A stretch of DNA of 64,000 nt, from contig NZ_BLKZ01000002.1 of NCBI RefSeq assembly GCF_010723575.1, positions 1,031,340 through 1,095,339 on the forward strand, given 5' to 3'. Source of the DNA: Mycobacterium bourgelatii (lineage in GTDB: Bacteria; Actinomycetota; Actinomycetes; Mycobacteriales; Mycobacteriaceae). Both the position numbers and the translations under genes were made by a program. Shown piece by piece: positions 34,067 through 43,383 of this stretch. The notes beneath the pieces were generated by a model, which saw only the letters and a list, made by a program, of their open reading frames with translations, was not told the origin of the DNA and ran no database searches. Position 1 is the stretch's first letter; each line of letters starts with the position of its first letter.

Positions 34067-36943
34067 CTAGAGCCGGCCCTCGCGGCGCAACAGGTCCTGG
34101 GCGGACAAGCCGCCGCCCGCACGGCGGCGCTGACGCGTGTTGTCGGTGCCGTTCTCGCCGCCCGCCTGAGCGTTGAACTTCTCGGTGGCCGCCTCGGTCT
34201 CGTCGCCGTCGGCCTGTTGAGCCTGCGTCGCAGCGGTCCGGTCGGCCGCCTCGTCCCGGCCCGGACCGCTGGCTGGGCTCGCCATCTTGCCGGTCTCGCT
34301 CGCCGACGGTGATGACGGCGGCGCGGGCCTCGGTGGCGCAGGTGGTGGCGGCGGCGGAGGTGATGGCGCTGCGTTGAGCGGGCCGCGCGCGGGCTGCGTG
34401 CCGCCGGGTGCGGACAGGCGTGCCGTCGGTGGCTCCGCGGGTTGTGGGGCGGAGGGAGCCGGCATCTTGTTGGTGGCCGCGGTAGACGGGCCGCTCTGGG
34501 TGGTCCTGCCTTCCGGAAGCGCGGTCGGTTGCGACCGTCGCGGGGCCTCGAGGGCACCGGGGTGAGTCGGGTCGTGCGGCGCCCGGGGGCGGGCACCCGC
34601 GGCAACCAGCCCCGCGGTAACCGGCGGACGCGGACCGCGCCCGTTGACCCCGGCCGGACGCTTACGCTCGTCGGGCAACTTGATCTCGCCCAGGCCGATG
34701 CGTGTCTGCAGGCGGCGCATCCAGCGTGGCGCCCACCAACAGTCGTCACCGAGCAGCTTCATCACCGACGGCACCAGGAACATCCGCACCACGGTCGCGT
34801 CCAGCAGCAGCGCGGCCATCAACCCGAAGGCCAGGTATTTCATCATCACCAGGTCGGAGAACACGAACGACCCGGCGACCACGGCAAGGACCAGCGCGGC
34901 TGCAGTGATCAGGCGACCAGTTGTCGCCGTACCTATTCGGATGGCTTCCTGGGTCGACATGCCGTTTTCGCGCGCTTCGACCATGCGGGAGACCAGGAAT
35001 ACCTCGTAGTCAGTGGCCAAGCCGTAACCGACCGCCACCACCAGCGCGATGACGGGCGCGGTCAGCGGCGTTGCCGTGAAATTCAGCAAGCCGGAGCCGT
35101 GTCCGTCGACGAAGATCCAGGTCAAAATCCCCATGGTGGAGCCCAGTGTCAGCGCGCTCATCACCGCGGCCTTGATCGGCAGCACCACCGAACCGAACGC
35201 CAGGAACATCAACAACGTGGTGGTGGTGAGCAGGATGACCAGCATCGCCGGCATGTTGTCGAACAGGCTGTGGATCGAGTCCTGTTCCAGCGCGGGCGTG
35301 CCGCCGACGTAGACGTCGACCCCGTTGGGTGGCGTTATCGCGCGCAGTTCTTGGAGCTTGGTCGCCGAGTCACCCGGGTTGACCAACCCGTTCTGCAAGA
35401 CGCGCACCGATGGATCCTTCGAGCCACCCGGTGCTTGGGAACGCTCCTGCCACATGTCGTCGCGGTTGTTCTCCGGCGCGATGAAGCCGCTGATCGTCAT
35501 CGCCTTGCTCTTGACATCGGCGATCTGCTGGTCGGTGACGGGCTTGCCGTCGGTCGACTGGATGACCAGGGTCAGCGGGTTGGTGCGGTACTTCGGGAAC
35601 AGACTGTCGAAGTGCTCCTGTGACTGCCGGACCGAGTTGTTCGGCGGCAGGTACTTCTCGCTCATCCCACCCAGCGACAGATTGAACAGCGGGAGTACCA
35701 GCGCGAACATGCCGATGACGATCGGGATGGCGAAGACCAGCGGCCGCCGCATCACCCAGTTGACCAGTTTGCCCCAGAAGCCGGCCTCGACCTCTTCGCG
35801 GGTCTTGGTCTTCTGCAGCCGGTCGGCGAGCCAGTTCAGATAGGCGCGCGACACCTTCCAGTTCCGCAGGAACGGCACCCGGAACGCCGTCCGGACACCG
35901 AGCGCGTCGACGTGTTTGCCCAGAACGGCCAGAACGGCGGGCAGCAGGGTGATCGAGAGGATGGCGGCCAGGCCGACCGCGGCGAGCAGCGCGTAGGTCA
36001 GCGACTTCACGAAGCCCTGCGGCAACATGAGCAGGCTCGCGCCCGACGCCATGATCAGCACCGCCGAGAACGCGACCGTTCGTCCGGCCGTCATCACGGT
36101 TCGTCGCACGGCCGTTTCGGTGTCGTAGCCCTCGGCGATCTCTTCCCGGAATCTGCTCACCACAAAAAGGCCGTAGTCCACCGCAATACCGAGACCGATC
36201 AGCGAAACCACGGGCTGGGCAAAGAAATGCACCGGACCGAACACCGCGATTAAGCGCAGGATGCCGAGGGCTCCGGCGATGCTCAGACCGCCCACCATGA
36301 CGGGCAGGCACGCGGCGACCGCACCGCCGAAGACAAGGAACAGCACGACGGCTACCAGCGGCAGCGCGAGCACTTCCATCCGTCGCTGGTCAGTGGCGAT
36401 GGTCCCGGTCAGAGCGTTGGCCACCGGTTCCAGCCCGGCGAGCTGGACCGTGCCACCGTCGAGCTTCTGTAGATCCGGTTCGATGTTTTTGTAGTTGGTC
36501 AGGATGGTGTCGTCATCGTCGCCATTGAGCGGCATCGAAATAAAGGTGTAGCGCTTGTCATCGGTGACCATGCCGGTGATGCGCGGATCTTTGCTGTCCG
36601 GGGCGCGCAGATAGCCGACCCAGCCGAAAACCTCTTTGGGGTGGTCGTCGACGAATTTGTTGAGCTCGTCGTTGATCTTCTTGGACCACGCCGGATCGGT
36701 GACGGTCTTGCCTTCCGGTGCCTGGAAGATGGCGACGATGTGACCGGTTCGGTCACGACCGTAGACGTTGTCGCCCAGGATCGACGCCTTTACCGATTGG
36801 CTGCCCTCGTCGTAGAAACCACTCTGCGTGACGTGCTTGCCGAGACTGAGCCCGAACACGCCGCCGAAGAGGCACAGTGCCACCGTGATCCCGATTACGA
36901 TGAACCGGTACCGGTACACAGTTCGACCCCACCAGGCGAACAC
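34067..36943 (-). CDS. mmpL3: Trehalose monomycolate transporter MmpL3
   Basis: 958 residues (H37Rv 944). Two porter domains alternate with two six-helix bundles; the proton-relay Asp-Tyr pairs are present in GLGIAVDYGLFVVSRFREE and GLATDYEVFLVSRMVE. The C-terminal ~210 residues are a cytoplasmic, Pro/Ala/Thr-rich disordered tail with a Pro run. MmpL3 moves trehalose monomycolate across the inner membrane and is essential; it is the target of SQ109 and many other inhibitors. It lies downstream of trmB and the NYN gene on the same strand, 83 bases from the latter. Confidence 0.97.
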   Translation of the reverse strand: MFAWWGRTVYRYRFIVIGITVALCLFGGVFGLSLGKHVTQSGFYDEGSQSVKASILGDNVYGRDRTGHIVAIFQAPEGKTVTDPAWSKKINDELNKFVDDHPKEVFGWVGYLRAPDSKDPRITGMVTDDKRYTFISMPLNGDDDDTILTNYKNIEPDLQKLDGGTVQLAGLEPVANALTGTIATDQRRMEVLALPLVAVVLFLVFGGAVAACLPVMVGGLSIAGALGILRLIAVFGPVHFFAQPVVSLIGLGIAVDYGLFVVSRFREEIAEGYDTETAVRRTVMTAGRTVAFSAVLIMASGASLLMLPQGFVKSLTYALLAAVGLAAILSITLLPAVLAVLGKHVDALGVRTAFRVPFLRNWKVSRAYLNWLADRLQKTKTREEVEAGFWGKLVNWVMRRPLVFAIPIVIGMFALVLPLFNLSLGGMSEKYLPPNNSVRQSQEHFDSLFPKYRTNPLTLVIQSTDGKPVTDQQIADVKSKAMTISGFIAPENNRDDMWQERSQAPGGSKDPSVRVLQNGLVNPGDSATKLQELRAITPPNGVDVYVGGTPALEQDSIHSLFDNMPAMLVILLTTTTLLMFLAFGSVVLPIKAAVMSALTLGSTMGILTWIFVDGHGSGLLNFTATPLTAPVIALVVAVGYGLATDYEVFLVSRMVEARENGMSTQEAIRIGTATTGRLITAAALVLAVVAGSFVFSDLVMMKYLAFGLMAALLLDATVVRMFLVPSVMKLLGDDCWWAPRWMRRLQTRIGLGEIKLPDERKRPAGVNGRGPRPPVTAGLVAAGARPRAPHDPTHPGALEAPRRSQPTALPEGRTTQSGPSTAATNKMPAPSAPQPAEPPTARLSAPGGTQPARGPLNAAPSPPPPPPPAPPRPAPPSSPSASETGKMASPASGPGRDEAADRTAATQAQQADGDETEAATEKFNAQAGGENGTDNTRQRRRAGGGLSAQDLLRREGRL

Positions 36944-37026
36944 GTAAGCTCCTTACTGGATCTGTAGCGACCCGCGCATTGCTCTTTAGTTCTGGTTAGT
37001 CGCGTCGAGTCAGACGCGGTTGTTTG

Positions 37027-37755
37027 TCACCCACGCGAGGTCAGCAGCGAGGACAGCGGCCGGAACGGCTGCAGCCATGCGCCCTGCTCGGGTAGCGAAT
37101 CTAGGCCGATTCGCGGGAGCGGTTCCCGGAAAACACCCGCGATGTCCTCAAGGTCTACGAACTCCAAGCTATCCGACGCTAGCGCCCAACTAGCGTGTTC
37201 ACGAAATCCGAGCACTTGAACAGGGGTTCCGCCGCGCGCGACCTCTTCCAGCGGCTGACGGAACGCCTGCCCGTCAGCCGACGCCACCATGAGCGCCGCG
37301 AGCCCCTCCCGGTAGCGCCGCTCGATGTGCTGAAGCATGTCCCGGTCAACGTCGCTGTCCTCGTCGATCTTCGGCTTGGCGAAGACGGCGAACCCGACAT
37401 TGCGCAACGCGTCCACCCACGGCCGGACCACGTCGGCGCTGCCGGGCGCGATGTTGGTGAACACGGTGGCCTCGGGTTCGACGGTGACATCGGGGCGACT
37501 CAACGCGAACTCGGCGGTGCGAGCCAACAGCCAACGACCCAACGCGTCGAAGCGGGGACGCTCCAGGGCCGTCGGCCGGCGTCCGAGGATCGAGCCCAAA
37601 CCCATGTCGAGATTGGGGGCATCCCACACCAGCAGGACACGCCCGACCGGCTTGGGGATGCCGGTGAGACCCTCGGGGGCTAGACCCTCGGGGGTCAGCG
37701 CCGGCTGAACCAGCGGCTCGGGCGGGTGCACGGTCACTTCTTCGGTGAGGCTCAT
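37027..37755 (-). CDS. NYN-domain protein (Rv0207c-like), candidate RNase
   Basis: 242 residues from ATG 37755, which overlaps the trmB stop (ATGA), identical in length to Rv0207c. The core VLLVWDAPNLDMGLGSILG is the acidic active-site start of a NYN (PIN-like nuclease) domain; further acidic residues are at KIDEDSDVDRDML and ASADGQAF, as expected for metal-dependent RNases of this fold. Activity is not shown. Translational coupling to a tRNA methyltransferase suggests an RNA substrate; mmpL3 follows 83 bases downstream. Confidence 0.85.
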   Translation of the reverse strand: MSLTEEVTVHPPEPLVQPALTPEGLAPEGLTGIPKPVGRVLLVWDAPNLDMGLGSILGRRPTALERPRFDALGRWLLARTAEFALSRPDVTVEPEATVFTNIAPGSADVVRPWVDALRNVGFAVFAKPKIDEDSDVDRDMLQHIERRYREGLAALMVASADGQAFRQPLEEVARGGTPVQVLGFREHASWALASDSLEFVDLEDIAGVFREPLPRIGLDSLPEQGAWLQPFRPLSSLLTSRG

Positions 37756-38543
37756 GGGGCGTTCTGGTCTCCGGATTGTGTCACTTGCCCCCGCCTCTTC
37801 CATACATAGTCGGCGACGGCGCTGCCCGCCTCGTGGGCTTTCGACTCGTACTTGGTGGTGGGGCGGACAACAGAGATCGGCAGCGCTTCGGAATCGGGGT
37901 CGACGCGAACGAGTCCGGGTTCGGCGTCACCGACTGCGGCGATGTGTTCGGCGTAGCCGGGGTGGTCGGTCGCAGCATGCAGGACACCACCAGGGTGTAG
38001 CCGGTCCGTGATCAAGGCAATCGTCGCCGGCTGCAGCAATCGGCGCTTGTGGTGGCGCGCCTTGGGCCAGGGGTCTGGGAAGAACACCCGGACACCGGTG
38101 AGTGACTCCGGGGCGATGAGGTGTTGCAGCACGTCGAGGGCGTTGCCGCGGATCAGCCGGATGTTCTCCACCCCGGCACTGTCGATCGCGCACAGCAGCT
38201 GAGCCAGCCCGCGCCGATAGATCTCGACCGCGATGACGTCGATGTGGGGCTCGGCCTGGGCCATCGCCAGCGTCGAGGTACCGGAGCCGCATCCGATCTC
38301 AAGGACCACCGGAGCGTCGCGGCCGAACCAGGCTTGCGTGTCTAGCGGCTCCGGCGGCCGTAGCTCCGGCGATTGGTGGTGCGACGGGGCCTGCATCCCG
38401 AGCCGTGGCCACAGCCGATCCCACGTTTCGCGCTGAGCATTCGACAGCGCCGATCGACGGGCGCGGAAGCTGGTGGGCGGGAGGTAGCCCCAGGCGCTGG
38501 GCTCGGGGCTAGGGTGCTCGGAATTCATAGGCTCGGAGTTCAT
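37752..38543 (-). CDS. trmB: tRNA (guanine-N7-)-methyltransferase TrmB
   Basis: 263 residues from ATG 38543, equal to the H37Rv Rv0208c length; another ATG at 38528 follows a duplicated MNSE segment. SAM motif I is VLEIGCGSGTSTLAMAQ, and the family signature FFPDPWPKARHHKRRL is intact. It makes m7G46 in the variable loop of tRNAs. Coupled downstream to the NYN-domain gene. Confidence 0.95.
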   Translation of the reverse strand: MNSEPMNSEHPSPEPSAWGYLPPTSFRARRSALSNAQRETWDRLWPRLGMQAPSHHQSPELRPPEPLDTQAWFGRDAPVVLEIGCGSGTSTLAMAQAEPHIDVIAVEIYRRGLAQLLCAIDSAGVENIRLIRGNALDVLQHLIAPESLTGVRVFFPDPWPKARHHKRRLLQPATIALITDRLHPGGVLHAATDHPGYAEHIAAVGDAEPGLVRVDPDSEALPISVVRPTTKYESKAHEAGSAVADYVWKRRGQVTQSGDQNAP

Positions 38544-38621
38544 GGGAACGGGACACACCCCCACTCCGGGCCGCGCATGCATTTGTCCATGGTGGCGCAT
38601 GATCCTGTGGTGTAGCCGCCC

Positions 38622-39773
38622 GTGGTCCAGATTGATATCCAACAGTTGCTTTCGGCTGGTAGCGGGACGTCATCTGACTCGCTGATCGACGACGCGAATG
38701 CCACCATCAGGGAAGCATCCGGGCAGCGCAGGCCGGGGACAAGGGGGCATCCGATTTTTGTCGACGAACTGGCCCGATTCGCGGCCGGAGTCGCTGATCC
38801 ACGGGTGGGCGCCATCGCGGAGCGGGCCGCGCAACCGATCCGCGTGGCCGTCCGTGGGCGGCGAGGCGTCGGCTGTCGCACGGTCGCGCGCGCTTTGCAG
38901 GCGTGGTCGGACGGCGTCACTGTCTCGTGCGAAGGGGTCGAGCTTGCTCATCCGGCCGAGATCGAGGTGTATGTCGTCGCCGAAGTATTGAAGCCCGAGG
39001 ACCTCGACGCGCTGCAGGCCCGTCCGCCTGCGCTGGTGTTGTTGAACAAGGCGGATCTGACCGGATTCGGTGGCTCGCCCGGTCGGCCGTCGGGCGCGGC
39101 GCGGGCTCGGTGTGCGCAGCTGGCCGAACGGGCGCGGTTGCCGGTAGAGCCGCTGATGGGGTTGCTCGCCGTCGCCGCGTTCGACGACCTGGACGACGTG
39201 TGCTGGGCGGCGCTGCGGGCGCTGGCCGCGCACCCCGACGGCGGGGCCTGCCTTGACCGATCCTTCGCCGGGTTCTTAACGGCGGATCTTCCCGTCACCA
39301 TCGAGGTGCGCCAGCGGTTACTGGACTCGTTGGACGTGTTTGGCACCGCGCTCGTCGTGGCGGCGTTGCGGTGCGGTTTCGGCGAGGCCAAGGTGCGTGC
39401 CCTGTTGCGTCTGCTCAGCGGTGTCGACCCCGTCACCGCCAGAGTGAGAGCCCTCGGGGCCGAGGTGCGCTATCGCCGGGTGCTCGAGGCTGTCGGGGAG
39501 CTCGAAGCGCTGGCCGCCAGCCAGCCGGAGATCAGCGATTTCCTGCGCGCGGACGACACCGTGCTGGCCCGAATGGCTGCCGCGGCGGACGTGGTCGGCG
39601 CTGCTGGGTTGGAGCTCGGGCCGGACGAACCGCTGGCGCGGGCGATGCGGTGGCAGCGCTACAGCAGGGAGTCGGTGAACGAGCTGCACCGCGCGTGCGG
39701 TACCGATATCTCCAGGGGATCGCTACGTCTTTGGTCCCGGACAGGAGGGATGGTGGCGGGGAAAGCATGGTGA
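38622..39773 (+). CDS. Degenerate GTPase-like protein (Rv0209-like), first of a pair
   Basis: 383 residues from GTG 38622. Residues ~67-150 look like a GTPase core: IRVAVRGRRGVGCRTVARAL at the G1 position, but the P-loop Lys is replaced (G-C-R-T), no clear G3 D-x-x-G, and an intact G4 LLNKADLTG. The C-terminal half is helical without membrane segments and contains FGTALVVAALRCGFGEAKVRALLRLLSG. Homologous to the uncharacterised Rv0209. It overlaps the next gene by 7 bases; the two products probably function together. Function unknown. Confidence 0.82.
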   Translation: MVQIDIQQLLSAGSGTSSDSLIDDANATIREASGQRRPGTRGHPIFVDELARFAAGVADPRVGAIAERAAQPIRVAVRGRRGVGCRTVARALQAWSDGVTVSCEGVELAHPAEIEVYVVAEVLKPEDLDALQARPPALVLLNKADLTGFGGSPGRPSGAARARCAQLAERARLPVEPLMGLLAVAAFDDLDDVCWAALRALAAHPDGGACLDRSFAGFLTADLPVTIEVRQRLLDSLDVFGTALVVAALRCGFGEAKVRALLRLLSGVDPVTARVRALGAEVRYRRVLEAVGELEALAASQPEISDFLRADDTVLARMAAAADVVGAAGLELGPDEPLARAMRWQRYSRESVNELHRACGTDISRGSLRLWSRTGGMVAGKAW

Positions 39774-41320
39774 TCGGCGCCTCCCGCGATGACCCAACCG
39801 CACGGGTCGACGCGATGGTGACGGCGATCGATCCACGGCTGGGTGCGCCCACCATCAACCGTCGGGGGGTGGTCCTGGTGACCGGCCCCTGGCTGGCGGG
39901 GGTGACCGGCGTGGTCGTCGCATTGCGTGAGCGGCTGCCGCAACGCGTCGTCGAGTCGTCGGACTTGGCACCCGGCGATGCGCCGACGGCGGTGGTTTTC
40001 GTCGTTTCCGCGGCAGCGCCGATCACCGAATCCGACTGCAGGTTGCTTGACGCCGCCACCGAAGACACCGACGCGGTGGTCTGCGTGGTGTCGAAGATCG
40101 ACGTCCACCGAAACTGGCGTGAGGTGTTGGCAGTCAACCGCGACCGGTTGGCCGCGCACGCACCGCGCTACCGGCTGGTGCCTTGGGTGGGGGCGGCCGC
40201 CGCGCCCGAGTTGGGTGAGCCGCAAGTGGACGAGTTGGTTTCCACCGTCCGGGAGCAGCTCGCCGATTCGGATCTAGCCCGGCGAAACAGATTGCGGGCG
40301 TGGGAATCTCGGCTGCACGCGGTCGCGCAGCGATTCGACCGCGACGTGGAGGGTGCGGGTCGGCAGGCGAGGGTGGACGCGCTGCGCGAGGAACGCAGCA
40401 CGGCGCTGCGGCGGCGCCGAGAGGCGCGGTCGGATACCACGATTGCGCTGCGGGGCCAGATCCAGCAAGCGCGCGTGCAACTGACCCACTTCGCCCGCAA
40501 CCGGTGCGCCTCGCTGCGCAGCGAACTGCAGCAGGACATCGCGAGCCTGTCTCGGAAGCAGGTAGCCGGATTCGAGGCGTACACCCGCGACCGGGCCGAA
40601 CAGGTGGTCGCCGAGGTCGCCGAGGGTGTCGACACCCAACTGGCCGAGGTTGCCGAGACCTTGGGCGTGCCGCCACAGGCACCCCCCGCCGATCCGACCC
40701 CGACGGTCGAGTTCGCCGCCCCGCCGCTGAAATCGCGGCGGCTGGAGAATCGGCTGATGGTGTTGCTGGGTGCCGGTTTCGGTCTGGGTGTGGCGCTGAC
40801 GCTGAGTCGGGTCGTCGCCGGTCTGGCCCCCCGCTTTGCGCCCGCCGCGGTGGGGGCGGGGATCGCGGGCTGCGTGCTGCTCGGCCTGGCACTGACCCTC
40901 CTGGTGGTGCGCACCCGGGCTTTGCTGGCCGACCGTGCCGTCTTGGAGCGCTGGATCGAGGAGGTGATCGCCTCGCTGCGGTCAACGACCGAAGAGCTGG
41001 TTGCAATTCGGGTGGTGTTGGCGGACTCGATGATCAACACCGAAATCAGTGCCAGCGACGAAGTCGAGAACGCGCGAGTCGCCGACCGGGTGAGCGCGAT
41101 CGACACCGAACTTCGGGAACACGCGATAGCCGCCGCCCGGGCCGCCGCGATGCGCGACCGAGAGATGCCGACGATCCAGGCGGCGCTGGATGTGATACGT
41201 GCAGAGCTGGGCGAACCGGGTATACCCAGCATCGACGGCCGAGGGGTGGCCGGACCGGACTCAAGGGGCACCGATGGCGAGAAATCAGCCGGCGGGGGGG
41301 CTTCTGAATCGGTCTTGTGA
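39767..41320 (+). CDS. Degenerate GTPase-like membrane protein (Rv0210-like), second of a pair
   Basis: 517 residues from ATG 39767 (GTG 39770 also possible), overlapping the previous stop. The N-terminal ~150 residues resemble a GTPase with an eroded G1 (VVLVTGPWLAGVTGVV, no Lys-Ser/Thr) and a G4-like VVSKIDVHRNW. Residues ~170-310 are charged and helical, likely coiled coil. Two membrane helices at about 340-390 form a hairpin, followed by another charged helical region and a Gly/Ser tail. This order (GTPase-like head, helical stalk, paired membrane helices) recalls bacterial dynamin-like proteins, which often occur as gene pairs. Function unknown. Confidence 0.8.
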   Translation: MVIGASRDDPTARVDAMVTAIDPRLGAPTINRRGVVLVTGPWLAGVTGVVVALRERLPQRVVESSDLAPGDAPTAVVFVVSAAAPITESDCRLLDAATEDTDAVVCVVSKIDVHRNWREVLAVNRDRLAAHAPRYRLVPWVGAAAAPELGEPQVDELVSTVREQLADSDLARRNRLRAWESRLHAVAQRFDRDVEGAGRQARVDALREERSTALRRRREARSDTTIALRGQIQQARVQLTHFARNRCASLRSELQQDIASLSRKQVAGFEAYTRDRAEQVVAEVAEGVDTQLAEVAETLGVPPQAPPADPTPTVEFAAPPLKSRRLENRLMVLLGAGFGLGVALTLSRVVAGLAPRFAPAAVGAGIAGCVLLGLALTLLVVRTRALLADRAVLERWIEEVIASLRSTTEELVAIRVVLADSMINTEISASDEVENARVADRVSAIDTELREHAIAAARAAAMRDREMPTIQAALDVIRAELGEPGIPSIDGRGVAGPDSRGTDGEKSAGGGASESVL

Positions 41321-41464
41321 GCAGTCTTATACCCCTCCGCGCCTTACCCGACAAGTGATGCGCGATAACCTGTATAAAAGCGCTAACTGTTGCTGGCGGC
41401 TGTGTACGAAAACTGACAAACCGACAACTGGCCATTACATCGCTACAGATTTCAGGAGAGTTCG

Positions 41465-43294
41465 ATGACCTCAGCGACCATCCCCGGGTTGGACACCGCG
41501 CCGACAAAACACCAGGGACTGTTGTCCTGGGTGCGGGAGGTCGCCGAGCTCACGCAGCCCGACCGGGTGGTGTTCACTGACGGCTCCGACGAAGAGTTCA
41601 AGCGCCTGTCCGACCAGTTGGTCGAGGCCGGCACGTTCAAGCGGTTGAACCCGGAGAAGCACAAGAACTCCTTCCTCGCGCTGTCCGACCCGTCCGACGT
41701 GGCCCGGGTGGAGTCGCGGACCTTCATCTGCTCCGAGCGCGAGATCGACGCCGGCCCGACCAACAACTGGAAAGACCCCGCCGAGATGCGGGCGATCATG
41801 ACCGACCTGTACCGGGGCTGCATGCGCGGTCGCACCATGTACGTGGTGCCGTTCTGCATGGGTCCGCTCGGTGCCGAGGACCCCAAGCTGGGCGTGGAGA
41901 TCACCGACTCCGAGTACGTCGTCGTGTCGATGCGCACCATGACCCGGATGGGCAAGGCCGCGTTGGACAAGCTCGGTGACGACGGCTTCTTCGTCAAGGC
42001 ACTGCACTCGGTCGGCGCGCCGCTCGAAGAGGGACAGAAAGACGTCCCGTGGCCGTGCAGCGACACCAAGTACATCACCCACTTCCCGGAGACCCGCGAG
42101 ATCTGGAGCTACGGGTCGGGCTACGGCGGTAACGCGCTGCTGGGCAAGAAGTGCTACTCACTGCGCATCGCGTCGGCAATGGCCCACGACGAGGGCTGGC
42201 TGGCCGAGCACATGCTGATCCTCAAGCTGATCTCGCCGGAGAACAAGGCGTACTACTTCGCCGCGGCGTTCCCGTCGGCCTGCGGCAAGACCAACCTCGC
42301 AATGCTGCAGCCGACCATCCCGGGCTGGCGCGCCGAAACGCTCGGTGACGACATCGCCTGGATGCGGTTCGGCAAGGACGGTCGCCTGTATGCCGTCAAC
42401 CCGGAGTTCGGCTTCTTCGGGGTGGCGCCGGGCACCAACTGGAAGTCCAACCCGAACGCCATGCGCACCATCGCTGCCGGCAACACCGTGTTCACCAACG
42501 TGGCGCTGACCGACGACGGCGACGTGTGGTGGGAGGGCCTGGAAGGCGACCCGCAGCACCTGATCGACTGGAAGGGCAACGACTGGTACTTCCGCGAGAC
42601 CGAGACCACCGCCGCTCACCCCAACTCCCGCTACTGCACCCCGATGTCGCAGTGCCCGATCCTGGCTCCCGAGTGGGATGACCCGCAGGGCGTGCCGATC
42701 TCGGGCATCCTGTTCGGCGGCCGCCGCAAGACCACCGTTCCGTTGGTCACCGAGGCGCGCGACTGGCAGCACGGCGTGTTCATCGGTGCCACCCTGGGCA
42801 GCGAGCAGACCGCCGCGGCCGAGGGCAAGGTGGGCAATGTGCGCCGCGACCCGATGGCCATGCTGCCCTTCCTGGGCTACAACGTGGGCGACTACTTCCA
42901 GCACTGGATCGACCTGGGCAAGAACGCCGACGAGTCCAAGCTGCCCAAGGTGTTCTTCGTCAACTGGTTCCGCCGCGGCGACGAGGGTCAGTTCCTGTGG
43001 CCCGGGTTCGGCGAGAACAGCCGCGTGCTGAAGTGGATCGTCGACCGCATCGAGCACCGGGCGGGCGGCCGGACCACCCCGATCGGCACCGTTCCCGCCG
43101 CCGAGGACCTGGACCTCGAGGGCTTGGATGTCGACCCCGCCGACGTGGCCGCCGCGCTGGAGGTCAAGGTCGACGAGTGGCGTCAGGAACTGCCGCTGAT
43201 CGAGGAGTGGCTGGAGTTCGTCGGCGAGAAGCTGCCGACGGGCATCAAGGACGAGTTCGAGGCGCTGAAGCACCGCTTGGACGAGGCCGAATAG
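41465..43294 (+). CDS. pckA: GTP-dependent phosphoenolpyruvate carboxykinase PckA
   Basis: 609 residues; AGGAGA precedes ATG 41465 by six bases. The enzyme interconverts oxaloacetate and phosphoenolpyruvate with GTP and drives gluconeogenesis on fatty acids and cholesterol. Key segments: the P-loop with reactive Cys FPSACGKTNLAML, the metal site GDDIAWMRFG, and the C-terminal FFVNWFRRGDEGQFLWPG. The 144-base upstream gap holds an AT-rich TATAAA at 41373-41378, a possible promoter element. A long-stem terminator follows directly after the stop. Homologue of Rv0211. Confidence 0.97.
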   Translation: MTSATIPGLDTAPTKHQGLLSWVREVAELTQPDRVVFTDGSDEEFKRLSDQLVEAGTFKRLNPEKHKNSFLALSDPSDVARVESRTFICSEREIDAGPTNNWKDPAEMRAIMTDLYRGCMRGRTMYVVPFCMGPLGAEDPKLGVEITDSEYVVVSMRTMTRMGKAALDKLGDDGFFVKALHSVGAPLEEGQKDVPWPCSDTKYITHFPETREIWSYGSGYGGNALLGKKCYSLRIASAMAHDEGWLAEHMLILKLISPENKAYYFAAAFPSACGKTNLAMLQPTIPGWRAETLGDDIAWMRFGKDGRLYAVNPEFGFFGVAPGTNWKSNPNAMRTIAAGNTVFTNVALTDDGDVWWEGLEGDPQHLIDWKGNDWYFRETETTAAHPNSRYCTPMSQCPILAPEWDDPQGVPISGILFGGRRKTTVPLVTEARDWQHGVFIGATLGSEQTAAAEGKVGNVRRDPMAMLPFLGYNVGDYFQHWIDLGKNADESKLPKVFFVNWFRRGDEGQFLWPGFGENSRVLKWIVDRIEHRAGGRTTPIGTVPAAEDLDLEGLDVDPADVAAALEVKVDEWRQELPLIEEWLEFVGEKLPTGIKDEFEALKHRLDEAE

Positions 43295-43298
43295 TACC

Positions 43299-43354
43299 GA
43301 GCAGACGCAAGGGCCCCCATTCCGATCCGGAAATGGGGGCCCTTGTGTCTGTTC
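43299..43354 (+). terminator. Long-stem terminator after pckA
   Basis: Arms 43299-43321 and 43332-43354 pair over 23 bases around a 10-base loop; the two departures from perfect complementarity are G-U compatible. Outer arms are GAGCAGACGCAA and TTGTGTCTGTTC, the same as in the hairpins at 20442 and 23335. It begins four bases after the pckA stop and separates it from the convergent ThDP enzyme gene. Confidence 0.85.
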
Positions 43355-43383
43355 AGCGGGTGCGGCTGCCCGGCTGCGGCTGA

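Noticed and set aside
34442..35623. 393-codon plus-strand frame opposite mmpL3
   Set aside because: Shadow frame produced by high GC third positions of mmpL3.
41321..41464. Possible riboswitch or attenuator in the pckA leader
   Set aside because: No convincing conserved structure seen; only a TATAAA box and a good ribosome site.
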